DNA of 64,000 nucleotides, taken from Acrocarpospora catenulata (lineage in GTDB: Bacteria; Actinomycetota; Actinomycetes; Streptosporangiales; Streptosporangiaceae). The stretch's first letter is position 1; each line of letters begins with the position of its first letter. Below the pieces are notes generated by a model, which was given only the letters and a program-made list of their open reading frames with translations, ran no database searches and was not told the DNA's origin. The DNA is taken from assembly GCF_018476525.1 (NCBI RefSeq), contig NZ_JAHCST010000005.1:229987-293986 (forward strand), given 5' to 3'. Below, one piece after another: positions 1 to 16,910 of the stretch. The translations under genes and the position numbers were made by a program.

Positions 1-123
1 CAGGAAGAACTTGGGTTCCTTGATGGGTGACATGTGCAGGTCGGGATGTTGGGCGAGCGCGGTGTGCAGGGCGGTGGTGGCCGCTTTGGGCACACCGATC
101 ACCAGGAAGTCGGGCAGAGTCAT
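1..123 (-). CDS. Sulfotransferase, N-terminal part (cut by window edge)
   Basis: The 41 visible codons read MTLPDFLVIGVPKAATTALH and continue to HPDLHMSPIKEPKFFL. The G-V-P-K-A-A-T-T-A segment is the PAPS 5'-phosphosulfate-binding loop of the sulfotransferase family, and the following histidine-proline and KEPKFF segments also fit that family. The start at 123 is supported by an AGGAGG Shine-Dalgarno about 7 nt upstream. The rest of the gene lies outside the window, so the acceptor substrate cannot be judged. It would be cytosolic and transfer sulfate from PAPS to a hydroxyl or amine. The AT-rich stretch 124-275 upstream probably holds its promoter. Confidence 0.75.
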   Translation of the reverse strand, partial: MTLPDFLVIGVPKAATTALHTALAQHPDLHMSPIKEPKFFL

Positions 124-275
124 CAGAACCTCCTACTATCCCTACAAACTTAGTTGGAAATATCACCTCCTAAAAGACCTTCCCTGTGTCTCGGGCATCA
201 GACCAGGCACACCGGTCACTTGGGAAACGAATGCCAAGGATCGCCGCACTTGTTGCACGCGGCATGCTGAGGGGA

Positions 276-306
276 GGGCTGCCGCCGCTTTGACCGGCGG
301 CAGCCC
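276..306 (-). terminator. Rho-independent-type hairpin downstream of the HNH nuclease gene
   Basis: A perfect 12-bp stem (276-287 with 295-306) closes a 7-nt loop, 12 bases after the stop codon of the minus-strand gene at 319. There is no clear U tract, which is common for actinomycete terminators. Confidence 0.7.
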
Positions 307-318
307 CCGGGAGTTGGG

Positions 319-948
319 TCAGCAGTAGCCGAGCATGGTGGTGAGGGCGGACTTCTCGGTGCTCTGGAGGCTCAGGCCGTACTTGTACTTGACGGCGATC
401 CAGGACTTGGCGTAGGTGCACCAGAAGGCGGTGCGGGAGGGCTTCCAGGCGGCGGGGTCCTTGTCGCCCTTGGACTGGTTGACGTTGTCGGTGACGGCCC
501 AGAGCTGCGGGCTGGACAGGTCGTTGGCGAACTCCTGGCGGCGGCTGGTGGTCCAGGCCCAGGCGCCGGACTTCCAGGCCTCGGAGAGCGGGACCATGTG
601 GTCGATGTCCACGTCGGAGGCGAGGGTCCAGGTGGCGCCGTCGTACGGGCTGTACCAGCTGCCGGAGGTGGCGGAGCAGCTGGAGTTGGTGACCACGTTG
701 CTGCCGTCCCGCTTGAGCACGGTCTCCCGGGTGTCACAGGTGCCGGAGATCGTGATCCAGTGCGGGAACAGGGCGCGGTTGTAGGTGCCGGAGTTGCTTT
801 CGTTGGCGACGGTCAGGGCGGCGAGCTGGGAGGTGGCGGTCGCCGCCGACGGGATGCCGGGCGGCGTCGCCGAGGCGGGGGAGCTGAGCGCGGTGGACAG
901 GGCGAGAGTGGCGCATAACGCCACCAGGGGCGCGATGACTCGCTGCAC
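319..948 (-). CDS. Secreted HNH-family nuclease (DUF1524/GmrSD C-terminal-like)
   Basis: The 209-residue protein begins with a typical signal peptide (MQRVIAPLVALCATLALSTA, cleavage near ASA-TPP). The C-terminal half contains D-I-D-H-M-V-P-L-x-E-A-W-x-S-G-A, then S-S-P-Q-L-W-A-V-T-D-N-V-N-Q-S-K-G-D-K-D-P. This is the His-Asn pattern of the DUF1524 HNH nucleases found secreted by many actinomycetes. Two Cys pairs (C-x-T at about 90 and C-S further on; WCTY and the terminal C) may form disulfides. It most likely degrades extracellular nucleic acid. Neighbouring genes do not form an operon with it, and a strong hairpin follows. The family call is firm, the biological role is inferred. Confidence 0.8.
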   Translation of the reverse strand: MQRVIAPLVALCATLALSTALSSPASATPPGIPSAATATSQLAALTVANESNSGTYNRALFPHWITISGTCDTRETVLKRDGSNVVTNSSCSATSGSWYSPYDGATWTLASDVDIDHMVPLSEAWKSGAWAWTTSRRQEFANDLSSPQLWAVTDNVNQSKGDKDPAAWKPSRTAFWCTYAKSWIAVKYKYGLSLQSTEKSALTTMLGYC

Positions 949-1436
949 GAGTCCCTCCTTCGTCCAACCCCGGCCAGGCGGAACCCGGTCGTTTACGGGG
1001 CCGGACTAGAAGGGACAGTCGCATCGCCCACCAAACGCTGAAATATCAGGCTTTGACTATGCAGATGGGGACAATTCGTGTGATCCCGCCCGATGGAGTG
1101 GGAGACCCTTCGCTGATCTGGGCGGACGCGCGGTGCCGCCTTTGCGGGTCGTCCGAACTCGGCGTGAAGTTCGTGTTAACTGTGGGCGGGCGGCCGGACC
1201 GGGTGCGTAATTGGCACGCTCCACCTGCGTCGATGCCATTTCTCACCGCGACGAGTCCCCCGATTTGAGACGCGGGTACCGCTATTCGGGCGGTACATGA
1301 TGCAATGCGGAAACATGGGATCGGACCCCGGGTCGATCCCATGACATGCGCGCGTGATAGTCGGCTGGCGAGCTGGGAGACAGCGGTGCTGGTGGGTGGA
1401 GTGACGGGAATTCCGGCCCGGTCGCCGGAAAGCCGA
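949..1436. other. Intergenic region without a supported gene
   Basis: The 488-base stretch holds the divergent upstream side of the HNH gene and the 3' side of the condensation gene. It is locally AT-richer around 1035-1060 and contains one copy of an AT-rich octamer (GAAATATC at 1040-1047, within CTGA-AATA-TCAG). Short reading frames here (for example 1053-1268 and 1046-1342) lack ribosome binding sites and recognisable protein features. Confidence 0.5.
1411..1430 (-). terminator. Weak hairpin after the stand-alone condensation gene
   Basis: A 7-bp stem TTCCGGC / GCCGGAA with a 6-nt loop lies 7 bases beyond the stop codon at 1437. The position is right for a terminator but the stem is short. 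Confidence 0.35.
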
Positions 1437-2798
1437 TTATCGGGAGGCGGACAACTCGGTCAGCAGGGCGGCGAAGGTCGCCGGCAGCTCGCGTACCTCG
1501 GCGGGGGAGAACCGGGCCAGCCGTCCGGTGAAGGCCAGCTCGTACTCCCCGCCGCGCGGGGTCGCGGTCATCGCCAGATCGAGAGTGGCGTCGTCCACCT
1601 CGTGATCCCAGACCGAGGCGGCGAGCCCGTCCCAGTCGGCGGGCGGCCTGGGATCCTCCCGGTGGACGAAGGACGTCTGGAAGACCGGATGCACCCCGGG
1701 AATGCGGGCGATCCCGGCCTGGGAGACAAGCGTGTCGAACGGAATCTCGTGCGCCAGCGCCCCGGCGGCGGCCTCCCGGACCTTGGTGATCAGCGAGGGG
1801 AAGCTCTGCCCGGCGGGCAACGCCACCCGCAGGGGGAGCATGTTCACGAACGTGCCGACCACCGGCTCCAGCTCCCGGCGGGTCCGGGACGCGGACACGA
1901 TGCCGACGGTCTGGTCACGCTGTCCCGTCATACGCTGGAGCAGCACGAAATAGGCCGCGCAGAGCGTCACGAACGGCGTGGTGGCCCCGTCGCCCAGGCG
2001 GCGCAGCCGGTCTACGAGTTCCCGGTCCACGCGCACCAGCGCCGTCGCCCCGGCGCGGCCGGAAGCCGGGTCGCCGGTGGACTTGCCGCCGAAGAGCGGC
2101 GGCGGGCTGCCGTGCAGTCGCTCGGTCCAGTACGGCAACCGCTCGGCGAGCCGGGCCGCGCTCCGGGGGACCGACCAGGCGGCGTAGTCGGCGTACTGGA
2201 TGGGGAGCGGTGGCCGTTCGCGCCCGGAGTACAGCGCGGCCAGGTCGTCGGCGACCAGGGCGAGCGAGCCGCCGTCGGCGGCGATGTGGTGGCAGACCAG
2301 GAACAACCGGTGGTCGTCCGGCGTGATCCGGTAGACATTCAGGCGGAGCAGCGGTCCAGTGGCCGGGGGGAAACGCTCGCTTCCGGCCGCCAGGGCCATG
2401 GCCAGCGCGGTGGGTTCGCGCTCGGGCTCGGGGAGGGCGCTCAGGTCCAGGTACTCCAGCGGGGACGGCAGGCCCGGGCGGATCACCTGGTGCGGATCGC
2501 CGTCGATCAGGGTGAACGTGGTACGGAACGCCTCGTGCCGGGCGGTCAGCGCGGTGAAGGCGGCGGCCAGCCTGCCCAGGTCGAGCGGTCCGCTGAGGCG
2601 GACGCCCAGGGTGACGTTGGGCGCGGCGGTTGGGTCGGACTGCTGGGCGAGCCAGATCCGGCGCTGCTCGTGCGAGCAGGGGAGCGGGGAGCCGTCGCGC
2701 GGGACCGGAGTGACCCCCTGCGGGGCCGCCTTCTGGGCGAGCAGCCTGGCCACCAGGGCACGCCGCCGGTCTTCGGACGCCTGCTCGGACATGGTCAT
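1437..2798 (-). CDS. Stand-alone NRPS condensation-domain protein
   Basis: This 453-residue protein is a single condensation (C) domain. It has the N-terminal core (LPCSHEQRRIWLAQQ near 39-53), R-H-E-A-F-R-T-T-F, and an intact catalytic H-H-I-A-A-D-G at 170-176. C domains join a donor acyl/peptidyl-carrier intermediate to an acceptor amine. As a free-standing enzyme it would act in trans on carrier domains of the neighbouring synthetases, perhaps supplying the reaction that the degenerate first C domain of NRPS1 cannot. I chose the ATG at 2798 because an AGGGAGA ribosome binding site precedes it; an upstream in-frame ATG at 2870 lies inside the operator palindrome. The gene is divergent from NRPS1 and has a CelR-type operator 58-71 bases upstream of its start. 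Confidence 0.85.
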   Translation of the reverse strand: MTMSEQASEDRRRALVARLLAQKAAPQGVTPVPRDGSPLPCSHEQRRIWLAQQSDPTAAPNVTLGVRLSGPLDLGRLAAAFTALTARHEAFRTTFTLIDGDPHQVIRPGLPSPLEYLDLSALPEPEREPTALAMALAAGSERFPPATGPLLRLNVYRITPDDHRLFLVCHHIAADGGSLALVADDLAALYSGRERPPLPIQYADYAAWSVPRSAARLAERLPYWTERLHGSPPPLFGGKSTGDPASGRAGATALVRVDRELVDRLRRLGDGATTPFVTLCAAYFVLLQRMTGQRDQTVGIVSASRTRRELEPVVGTFVNMLPLRVALPAGQSFPSLITKVREAAAGALAHEIPFDTLVSQAGIARIPGVHPVFQTSFVHREDPRPPADWDGLAASVWDHEVDDATLDLAMTATPRGGEYELAFTGRLARFSPAEVRELPATFAALLTELSASR

Positions 2799-2855
2799 CC
2801 CGCGATTCTCCCTGACATGTCCGGGCACCCACAGTGTCCCAGACACCCGAGATGT

Positions 2856-2869
2856 TGGGAGCGCTCCCA
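2856..2869. promoter_or_regulatory. CelR/CebR-type operator upstream of the stand-alone C gene
   Basis: The sequence TGGGAGCGCTCCCA is a perfect 14-bp palindrome. It equals the operator known for the LacI-family cellulose-utilisation repressors CelR (Thermobifida) and CebR (Streptomyces). It lies in the divergent intergenic region between the C-domain gene and NRPS1, 58-71 bases upstream of the C-domain gene's start. Confidence 0.85.
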
Positions 2870-3021
2870 TGAAACACTAATGGATCCGGGCGGGCATCCG
2901 TCAAGCGCTATTTCCGGCCGTATTAAATCTCCCCAGATGAAGGCCGTATTTCCATTGAATCTTTCTGAAATATGGATGATCTGTTGACGGCGTTCACCCG
3001 CAATCCTAGCCTCGGAGTGCG

Positions 3022-3035
3022 TGGGAACGCTCCCA
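3022..3035. promoter_or_regulatory. CelR/CebR-type operator upstream of NRPS1
   Basis: TGGGAACGCTCCCA differs from the perfect palindrome by one base (G to A at position 6) and lies 83-96 bases upstream of the NRPS1 ATG. With the copy at 2856-2869, the divergent promoter region carries two operators 152 bases apart, a spacing that would also permit looping. Looping is inference. Confidence 0.85.
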
Positions 3036-3117
3036 CCACTGGCTCGCTCCCGCCGCCGGCAGTGCGGCCTTTTCAGGTGCCTGCCCTCTGTTACCCCCGG
3101 CTTGGGAGACGTGTGCG

Positions 3118-9809
<6,692 letters not shown>

Positions 9810-9813
<4 letters not shown>

Positions 9814-12800
9814 CCCATTCCCCCGACCTGTCCCAGGCCAAGCAGGCCCTGCTTCGGCAGCGGCTGCGCCGCCGTACCGTGGCCGCCGCGATCAGCCCGC
9901 GTGAGCCCGGCACGGCGCCGCCGCTCTCGCACGCCCAGGAGCGGCTCTGGTTCCTGGAGCAGTACCGGCCGGGCACGGCGGCGTACACGGTGCCGTTCGC
10001 GGTCTGGCTGGAGGGCCCGCTCGACCCCGACGCGCTGGCCGAGGCGTTGCGGCAGGTCACCGCGCGGCACGAGACGTTGCGCACGCGGTTTCGCACCTCC
10101 GAGGACGGGCTGCCGTCCATCGACGTCGCCGACGAGCCCGAGATCGACCTGACCGTGCTGACCGCGGACACCGCCGACCAGGCCAAGGAGCTCATCTCGG
10201 TCGAGCTGGCCCGGCCGTTCGACCTGGCGAAAGGGCCGCTGCTGCGGACCACCCTGGTCCGGCTGGGCCCCGAGCGGCATGTGCTCCAGCTGGCCGCCCA
10301 CCACGCGGTCACCGACGGCTGGTCCGGGGACGTGCTGCTCGGCGACCTCCTCGCCATGCTCGGCGGCCGGCCGCTGAAGCCGCTCCCCATCCAGTACGGC
10401 GACTACGCGATCTGGCAGCGCGCCCGCACCGGCACCCCCGCCTACCAGGCCGACGTCGCCTACTGGCGGGACCGGCTGACCGGAGTGCCCCCGCTGGACC
10501 TGCCCGCCGACCTGCCCCGCCCGGCCGAGCAGAGCCCCCGGGGGGCAGGGCACGGCTTCGTGATCCCCCGTGCGCTGGAGGCCGCAGTGGCCGAACTCGG
10601 GGCCGCGCACGGGGCGACGCCGTACATGACCTTCATGGCGGCGCTGCAGGTGCTGCTGGGGCGGTGGTCCGGGCAGGAGGACTTCGCGGTCGGCAGCCCG
10701 ATCAGCGGCCGGGGGCTGCCCGAGCTGGACGGGCTGGTCGGGATGTTCGTCAACACCCTCGCCCTCCGCGCCGACCTGGACGGCGACCCGGCCTTCACCG
10801 ACCTGCTCGGGCGGGTCAAGGACGCCGCGCTGGACGCCTTCTCCCACCAGGAGCTGCCGTTCGACCAGCTGGTCAACGAGCTCAACGTGGCCCGCGACGT
10901 GAGCCGTACCCCGATCTTCCAGGTCATGTTCGCGTTGCAGAACTACCAGACGGGGGCGGCTCCGGCGGCGGGCGCCGTCCAGGTGAGCGGGTTCGCGGCC
11001 GACGTCACGGTGAGCCGGTTCGACCTGGCCCTCTACCTGTACGAGGGCGTGGACGGCATGGCCGCCACCTTCATCTACTGCACCGATCTGTTCACGGCGG
11101 AGACGATCGAGCGGCTGGCCGCGTCCTTCGTGGCGCTGCTGCGGTCGATGGTGGCCGATCCCGGGGCGCGGATCTCCGAGCTGGATCTGCTGCCGCCGGG
11201 GGAGGCCGAGCGGGTGCTCGCGCTGGGCGCCGCGGAGCCCGCAGAGCCGCTGGAGCGGGAACTCCTGCACGAGCTGGTGGCCGCCGCGGCGGCCCGTACG
11301 CCGGACGCGCCCGCCGTGGTGTTCGGGGCCGACCGGCTCACCTTCCGGGAACTGGACCGGCGGGCCAACGGGCTGGCCTGGCGGCTGCGGGAGCTGGGGG
11401 TACGGCCGGGGGACCGGGTGGGGGTCTGCCTGGAGCAGTCGGCGGAACTCGCGGTGGCGATCGTCGGGGTGCTCAAGTCGGGGGCGGCGTACGTGCCGAT
11501 CGACCCGGAGCTGCCGGGCGAGCGGGTGGCGTACATGGTGGCGGACGCCGGGATCTCGATCGCGGTGACCACCCCTGAGCTGTTGCCTGCCGGGCTCGTA
11601 CCCGTCTGTCTGGACGCGGTGGGGGAGCGGGCCGAACCGGTGGACAGCGCGGTCACGCCGGGGGATCTCGCGTACGTGATCTACACCTCGGGCACCACCG
11701 GGCGGCCCAAGGGGGTCGCCGTGCAGCACCGGGAGGTGCTGGTCTACCTGTCCGGCGTGCACGATCGGTTCCGGGTCGAGCCGGGGTCGGCGTTCGCGCT
11801 GCTGCAGTCGCTGGCGTTCGACTTCGGGGTGACGGTCTTCTACCTGTCGCTGATGAGCGGAGGGTGCCTGCACCTGCTGCCGTCGCGGACGGCGGCGCCG
11901 GATCTGGTGGACTATTTCCGCCGATGGCCGGCCGACTACCTGAAGATCACGCCATCCCATCTGGCGGCGCTGCTCGCCGAGGCCGAGCCCGGGGAGCTGC
12001 TGCCGCGCAAGCTGCTCATCCTCGGCGGGGAGGCCGCGCCCGCCGAATGGGCGGCCGAGCTGGCGACCCGGGTGCGGGTGGTCAACCACTACGGGCCGAC
12101 CGAGGCCACGGTCGGGGTCACCACGCACGAGGTCGGGACGCTGTCCGGGATGTTGCCCATCGGCGTTCCCCTGCGGGGGGCGCAGGTCCGGGTGCTCGAC
12201 ACTTACGGGCGGCCGGTGCCGGTCGGGGTGCCCGGGGAGATCCATCTCGGCGGGGAGCGGCTGGCGCGCTGCTACCTCGGCCGCCCCGGGCTGACCGCCG
12301 AGAAGTTCGTACCAGACCCGTACGGCCCCGCCGGGTCACGCCTCTACCGGACCGGGGACCTGGGGCGGTGGCTGCCCTCCGGGGAACTCCAGTTCCTCGG
12401 CCGCCGTGACCTCCAGGTCAAGGTGCGGGGGTACCGGGTCGAACTCGGGGAGATCGAGACCCTGCTCGGGCAGTATCCCGGGGTCGCCCAGGCCGTGGTC
12501 GACCTGCGGGAGCAGCGGCTGGTCGCCTACCTGGTCGGGGAGGCCGGGGACACCGCCGAACTACGCGCCTGGCTGCGCGAGCGGTTGCCCGACTACATGG
12601 TTCCCGCGCGTTACGTCTGGCTGGACCGGCTTCCGCTGAAGTCGCACGGCAAGGTGGATCGGGCCGCACTGCCCGACCCCGGTTCCGGGCCGGAACCCGG
12701 GGCCGAGTTCACCGACCCCGCCACGCCGATCGAGGAGACCGTGGCCGAGGTCTGGGCCGCCGTGCTCGGCTTGGAGCGGGTATCCGTGCTGGACGACTTC

Positions 12801-15308
12801 TTCGACCTCGGCGGGCACTCGCTGCTCGCCATGCAGGTGGTCGCCCGGCTCCGCAAGGCCGGGCACACCGCGACCCTGCTCGACCTGTTCAAACACCCGA
12901 CCGTACGGCAACTCGCCCACCTCCTCGACCCCGGCACCGTCAAGGGCCCGGCCCGGCTCCTGCACCGGCTCACCCCTCCTAGGGCCGTCAAGGCCACCCT
13001 GGTCTGCGCGCCTTACGGCGGCGGCAGCGCCATCATCTACAAGCCCCTCGCCGACGTGCTCCCCGCCGACTGGGCGCTCTACTCCCTCGCCGTGCCCGGC
13101 AACGAACTGGGCGAGGAGCCCCGGCCCATCGACGAGGTGGCCGCCGAGTACGCCCAGGAGATCCTCGACACCATCACCGGCCCGATCGTCCTGTACGGCC
13201 ACTGCGGCCTGGGCGTCATGATCACCACCAAGGCGGCCCGCATCCTCGAAGCGGCGGGCCGCCCGCCGGAGGCCGTCTACCTCGGCGGCGTCTTCCCCTT
13301 CGCCCGCCCTCGCGGGCCGTTCGCCAAGTTCGCCGCCTGGATGGACGAGCTCGGCGGCGACCAGGGCCGCATCAACGCGCTGAGCGCGGCCGGGCTCGAC
13401 GTCTCGGAGTTCGACCTGGACGAGCTCAAACTGATCGTCCGTAACCGGCGGGTCGGCACCCGGGAGGCCGAGCGGTACTTCACCCAGATCTTCGAGCAGG
13501 ACCTTCCGCTGCTGTCCACCCCGGTCATCGCCGTCGTCGGCGAACGCGATCCCGCCGTCGAGTACTACCAGGAGCGCTTCCGGGAGTGGCACTGCGTGTC
13601 CGCCACGACCGCCTGCGTCGTCCTCGACGAAGCAGCCCACTACTTCATGAAATATCGGGCGGAGGAGCTGGCGGACATCCTCACCGGCACCCACCGCGCC
13701 GTCCTCTCCGGCGAAACCGAACCTCTGGAGCGCACAACCGGCGAGGAAACCTGGTGGCTGGAGGGCGTCTCCCGCCTGAACCCCGAACCGGCCGGCACCC
13801 AGGACGGCACCCAGGACGGCACCACGGACGGCACCACGGCTGGGCCCCAGGACGGCGCCTCGGGGCCCTCGGACGGCGTCTCGGCTGGATCCCCGGGCGG
13901 TGCCCCGGCGGGGTCCCCGGAAGGCGCCTTGGCCGGGCGACCGGACGGCCGGGAAGCCGTGCGGATCGGCCCCAAACCGAGCATGCGGCGGTTCGTGGCG
14001 CTGGCCGCCGGTCAGCTCGTGTCGATCACCGGGTCGGCGCTGACCGAGTTCGCGCTGCCGCTGTGGATCTACATCACCACGGGATCGCTGGCCAATTTCG
14101 CGCTGTTCTCCGTGCTCGCGCTGCTACCGGGCATGCTGGTCGCCCCGTTGGCCGGGACGGTGGTGGACCGGTTCGACCGACGCCGGGTGATCCTGTTCAG
14201 CGACATCGCCGCCGGCGGCACCCAGCTCTGCCTGGGCGTGCTCACCTGGACGGACAACCTCCAGGTCTGGCACATCTACCCGCTCCTGGTCGGCCTGTCC
14301 ATCGCGCTCACCTTCCAGCGCATCGCGTACGGCTCCGCCATCCCGCAGATCGTCCCCAAACGCTTCCTCGGCCACGCCAACGGCCTGATGGGCATGGTGA
14401 ACGGCGTCGCCCAGCTGGTCGTCCCCCTGGTGGCGGCCGGACTGATGGCGGTGATCGGGCTCGGCGGCATCCTCATCATCGACGTGGTCAGCTACACGGT
14501 GGCGATCATCACGGTCCTGCTGGTCAGGTTCCCCAGAACGATGGCCTGGCGGCGGCGCGAGCCGATGCTCACCGAGATGGTGAACGGCTTCAGGTACACC
14601 TGGGGCAACCTCGGCATCCGCCGCATGCTCCTGTTCTTCGCCGTCGTCAACCTGTTCATGTCGCCGCTGTTCATCCTGGTCTCGCCGCTCGTGCTGTCCT
14701 TCGCGGAACTGGAGGACGTCGGCCGGGTCACCTTCTTCGGCGGCCTCGGCGTCTTCCTCGGCGGCCTGATCATGACCGTCTGGGGCGGCCCCCGCCGCCT
14801 CCGGCTGCGCGGCCAGCTCTGGTCCACCGTCGCCCTCTCCGCCGGGGCGATCGTGGTCGGCCTCCGCGAGGACCTGGTGGTCATCTCGGCCGGCGTCTTC
14901 GGCATGTTCCTGTCGCTGACCATCCTCAACGGCATCTACGCGACGATCATCCAGGTCAAGGTCCCCCAGCGCTTCCACGGCCGGGTCTTCGCCCTCAACC
15001 AGCTGGTCGCCTTCTCCACCCTGCCCCTCGGCTTCGGCCTGGTCGCCCCGTACGGCACCGCGCTGTTCGAACCTCTCTTCGCCGAGGGCGGCGCCCTGGC
15101 GACCACGGTGGGCGCGGTGATCGGCACCGGCGAAGGCCGCGGCATCGCCTTCATGTACATCCTGTTCGCCCTGGTCATGGCATCGGCCGTCTTCGTGGCC
15201 CGCTGGATCAGGGGCCTGTGGCGCTTCGACGAGATGGTCCCCGACGCGCTGCCCGACGACGTCATCGGCTACGAAACCCTGAAGAACCGAATCAAGGAGC
15301 GAGTGTGA
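9810..15308 (+). CDS. NRPS2: C-A-T-thioesterase fused to an MFS exporter
   Basis: The 1832-residue protein has C (HHAVTDG at 164-170), A (about 480-980; [23 protein letters not shown]), T (Ser1004), a type-I thioesterase (about 1050-1310) and then an MFS transporter (about 1392-1832, with roughly 12 hydrophobic segments and the DRFDRRRV loop). The A-domain pocket reads about D-F-T-K-L-G-H-V-G-K, nearest to Asp/Asn-type codes. The thioesterase motif is G-H-C-G-L-G, so the nucleophile is Cys1132 rather than Ser; a downstream GERDP Asp and an AAHYF His complete the triad. A Gly/Asp/Ser/Pro-rich linker with GTQDG-type repeats (about 13793-13960) tethers the transporter. This is a terminating module able to release the peptide and probably export it. 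It is translationally coupled to NRPS1 and to the MbtH gene. Confidence 0.9.
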
Positions 15309-15478
15309 GCGAATACCTGGTCGTCCTCAACCACGAAGAGCAGTACTCCATCTGGGCGGCCGACCGCCCCGTCCCCGACGGCTGGCGCGCCGAAGGCTTC
15401 TCCGGCGAGAAGGAGGCCTGCCTGGCCCACATCGAGGAGGTCTGGACGGACATGCGCCCCCTGAGCGCCCGAGGCTGA
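15305..15478 (+). CDS. MbtH-like protein
   Basis: The 57-residue product starts at a GTG overlapping the NRPS2 stop (GTGA). It has the family signature: [14 protein letters not shown], and [14 protein letters not shown]. MbtH-like proteins bind NRPS adenylation domains and are often needed for their solubility or activity. The position directly after NRPS2 suggests it serves the A domains of this locus. A 15-bp hairpin follows 12 bases after the stop, so it ends the plus-strand NRPS operon. Confidence 0.93.
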   Translation: MSEYLVVLNHEEQYSIWAADRPVPDGWRAEGFSGEKEACLAHIEEVWTDMRPLSARG

Positions 15479-15490
15479 CCCGCGATCAAC

Positions 15491-15526
15491 CGGACCGGCC
15501 CGCCGCGAATCCGGCGGGCCGGTCCG
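15491..15526 (+). terminator. Strong hairpin ending the NRPS1-NRPS2-mbtH operon
   Basis: A perfect 15-bp GC-rich stem with a 6-nt loop (CGAATC) lies between the MbtH stop and the convergent gene at 15551. It could stop transcription from both sides. Confidence 0.8.
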
Positions 15527-15550
15527 TCATTACCCGATGGACCAGCCTGG

Positions 15551-15991
15551 TCACTGGGGCCAGTTCGCGATGATTTCCGGCTTGATGGCGTCCGCGTAAC
15601 ACTTGAAGGTCTTGCGCAGCCCGCGATCGTAGAGGCAGACCCGCACGTCCACCCGCTTGATCTCTCCGTCCGAGCTGAGGCGGAAGGAACTCTTGGCCGA
15701 GCAGGTCACGCGAGGCTGGCTCCATCCGGTGCCGCCGCCCGCGTAGTGGAAGCGGGCACGGACGTAGGCGCAATGATCGCGGTGCTTGTCGCGGTCGTAG
15801 AGCTTCCCGGACACGACGAACGTCTCGGCCTTGAAGCCGGTGATCCAGACGTCGGCCTTGGCATACCCGGAGTGCCCCGCCGACGACTGGACGGGACCCC
15901 AGTGAATGCGCGAGGCCGCCTGCGCCGGGCCCGCGACCCCCACGCCGATCACCAAGGCCAGAACTCCACCGATGACATGTGTCTTTCTCAT
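15551..15991 (-). CDS. Small secreted protein of unknown function
   Basis: The 146-residue product starts MRKTHVIGGVLALVIGVGVA and has a clear signal peptide with likely cleavage at AQA-ASR. The mature part has four cysteines and no motif I recognise. I chose the ATG at 15991 because it begins the signal peptide; a longer frame upstream (GTG at 16114) would bury that signal, and no strong ribosome binding site marks either start. It is convergent with the NRPS operon and divergent from the next secreted-protein gene. No role in peptide biosynthesis can be read from sequence. Confidence 0.65.
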   Translation of the reverse strand: MRKTHVIGGVLALVIGVGVAGPAQAASRIHWGPVQSSAGHSGYAKADVWITGFKAETFVVSGKLYDRDKHRDHCAYVRARFHYAGGGTGWSQPRVTCSAKSSFRLSSDGEIKRVDVRVCLYDRGLRKTFKCYADAIKPEIIANWPQ

Positions 15992-16174
15992 GGCCAGGAC
16001 GCTAGGCGACCCGACTTGGAGAGATCTTGCATCCGGCTGGGCGTCGTCTTGGCAGACCCGATCTTCCATACCACTTGGGTGGCGTTTCCGCCGCTGTCCG
16101 GACCTGGCCGCCACGTTTCCCCGCTGCGCTTCATAGATGTACCGGTATTTGCACCGGAGGAGGGGAAACAGAAA

Positions 16175-16630
16175 ATGAACAAAAGAAATTTACGGCTCGG
16201 CGGGCTGTCGCTGGTCGCCGCGCTGGGCCTTTCCCTGGCACCCGCGGGGGCGGCCAACGCGGCGGGCAACTGTCAGTTGACGATCAAGGAGACCAGCAAA
16301 TACTTCGCCAACGCCACTCTCGCCTGCGTCCCGAGCGCCACCGGCGACCAGCTACGGGAATGGAAGGTGTGGGGCGAGGACCCGTGGTCCGACGACTTGG
16401 TGTTCACCGTTTACACCAACCGCCTCACGTACACGGTCTCCATCAGCCAGGAACTGCTCAACGAGGACCTGGGCGGCGTGGACGAAATCCACGCGGTCGC
16501 CCTCTTCCGCCGCCCGAACGGCACCCTGTACAAGATCAGATCCAATACGTCCGGCGGCCTGTGGGGAAGCTGGGGCGGAATCTGCTGCGGCTCACCGGAG
16601 AAAACGCACGTAGACCCCACCTACAAGTGA
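16175..16630 (+). CDS. Small secreted protein of unknown function
   Basis: The 151-residue protein starts at an ATG preceded by GGAGGAGGGG. It begins MNKRNLRLGGLSLVAALGLS with cleavage likely at ANA-AGN. The mature domain of about 120 residues is Trp/Tyr-rich and has four Cys, including a terminal ICCGS pair. No family is recognised. Divergent promoters shared with the 15551-15991 gene are expected in 15992-16174. The 280 bases after it hold only an AT-rich stretch (about 16795-16880), presumably promoter DNA for the membrane protein gene that follows. Confidence 0.7.
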   Translation: MNKRNLRLGGLSLVAALGLSLAPAGAANAAGNCQLTIKETSKYFANATLACVPSATGDQLREWKVWGEDPWSDDLVFTVYTNRLTYTVSISQELLNEDLGGVDEIHAVALFRRPNGTLYKIRSNTSGGLWGSWGGICCGSPEKTHVDPTYK

Positions 16631-16910
16631 CGAACTCGCCGTCGGCCACGTGCGGGTTCCCGCCCGGACCGGCGGCGCCGCGGCCGAGGCGCCCACCGCG
16701 GCCCGTGCACGGACGCGACGATCGTCATCCTGTCGGCATTGGGCCAGTCCGTGGCCGGATGGACGTGGGAATCCGTGAACGGGTGCTGAACACTTGATTA
16801 AAACCGACAAAACGTGCTTTTCAGTGCGTCTGACTTGATGTCATACCGAGACGCCAAATGTTTGGAATTTTCGGTATCTGGCCAAGGCTGGGGCACTACG
16901 CTCAGGCGCC

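Noticed and set aside
1053..1268. Small plus-strand open frame in the 949-1436 gap (71 codons)
   Set aside because: It has no ribosome binding site, no recognisable domain and ambiguous codon bias. It was not called as a gene.
1305..2987. Long open frame on the plus strand opposite the stand-alone C gene (560 codons)
   Set aside because: It is the antisense shadow of a clear condensation domain. Its translation is low-complexity Arg/Gly/Gln-rich with no motif and no ribosome binding site.
16631..16910. Possible extension or extra gene between the secreted protein and the membrane protein
   Set aside because: Frames here lack start signals and overlap an AT-rich promoter-like stretch, so no gene was called.
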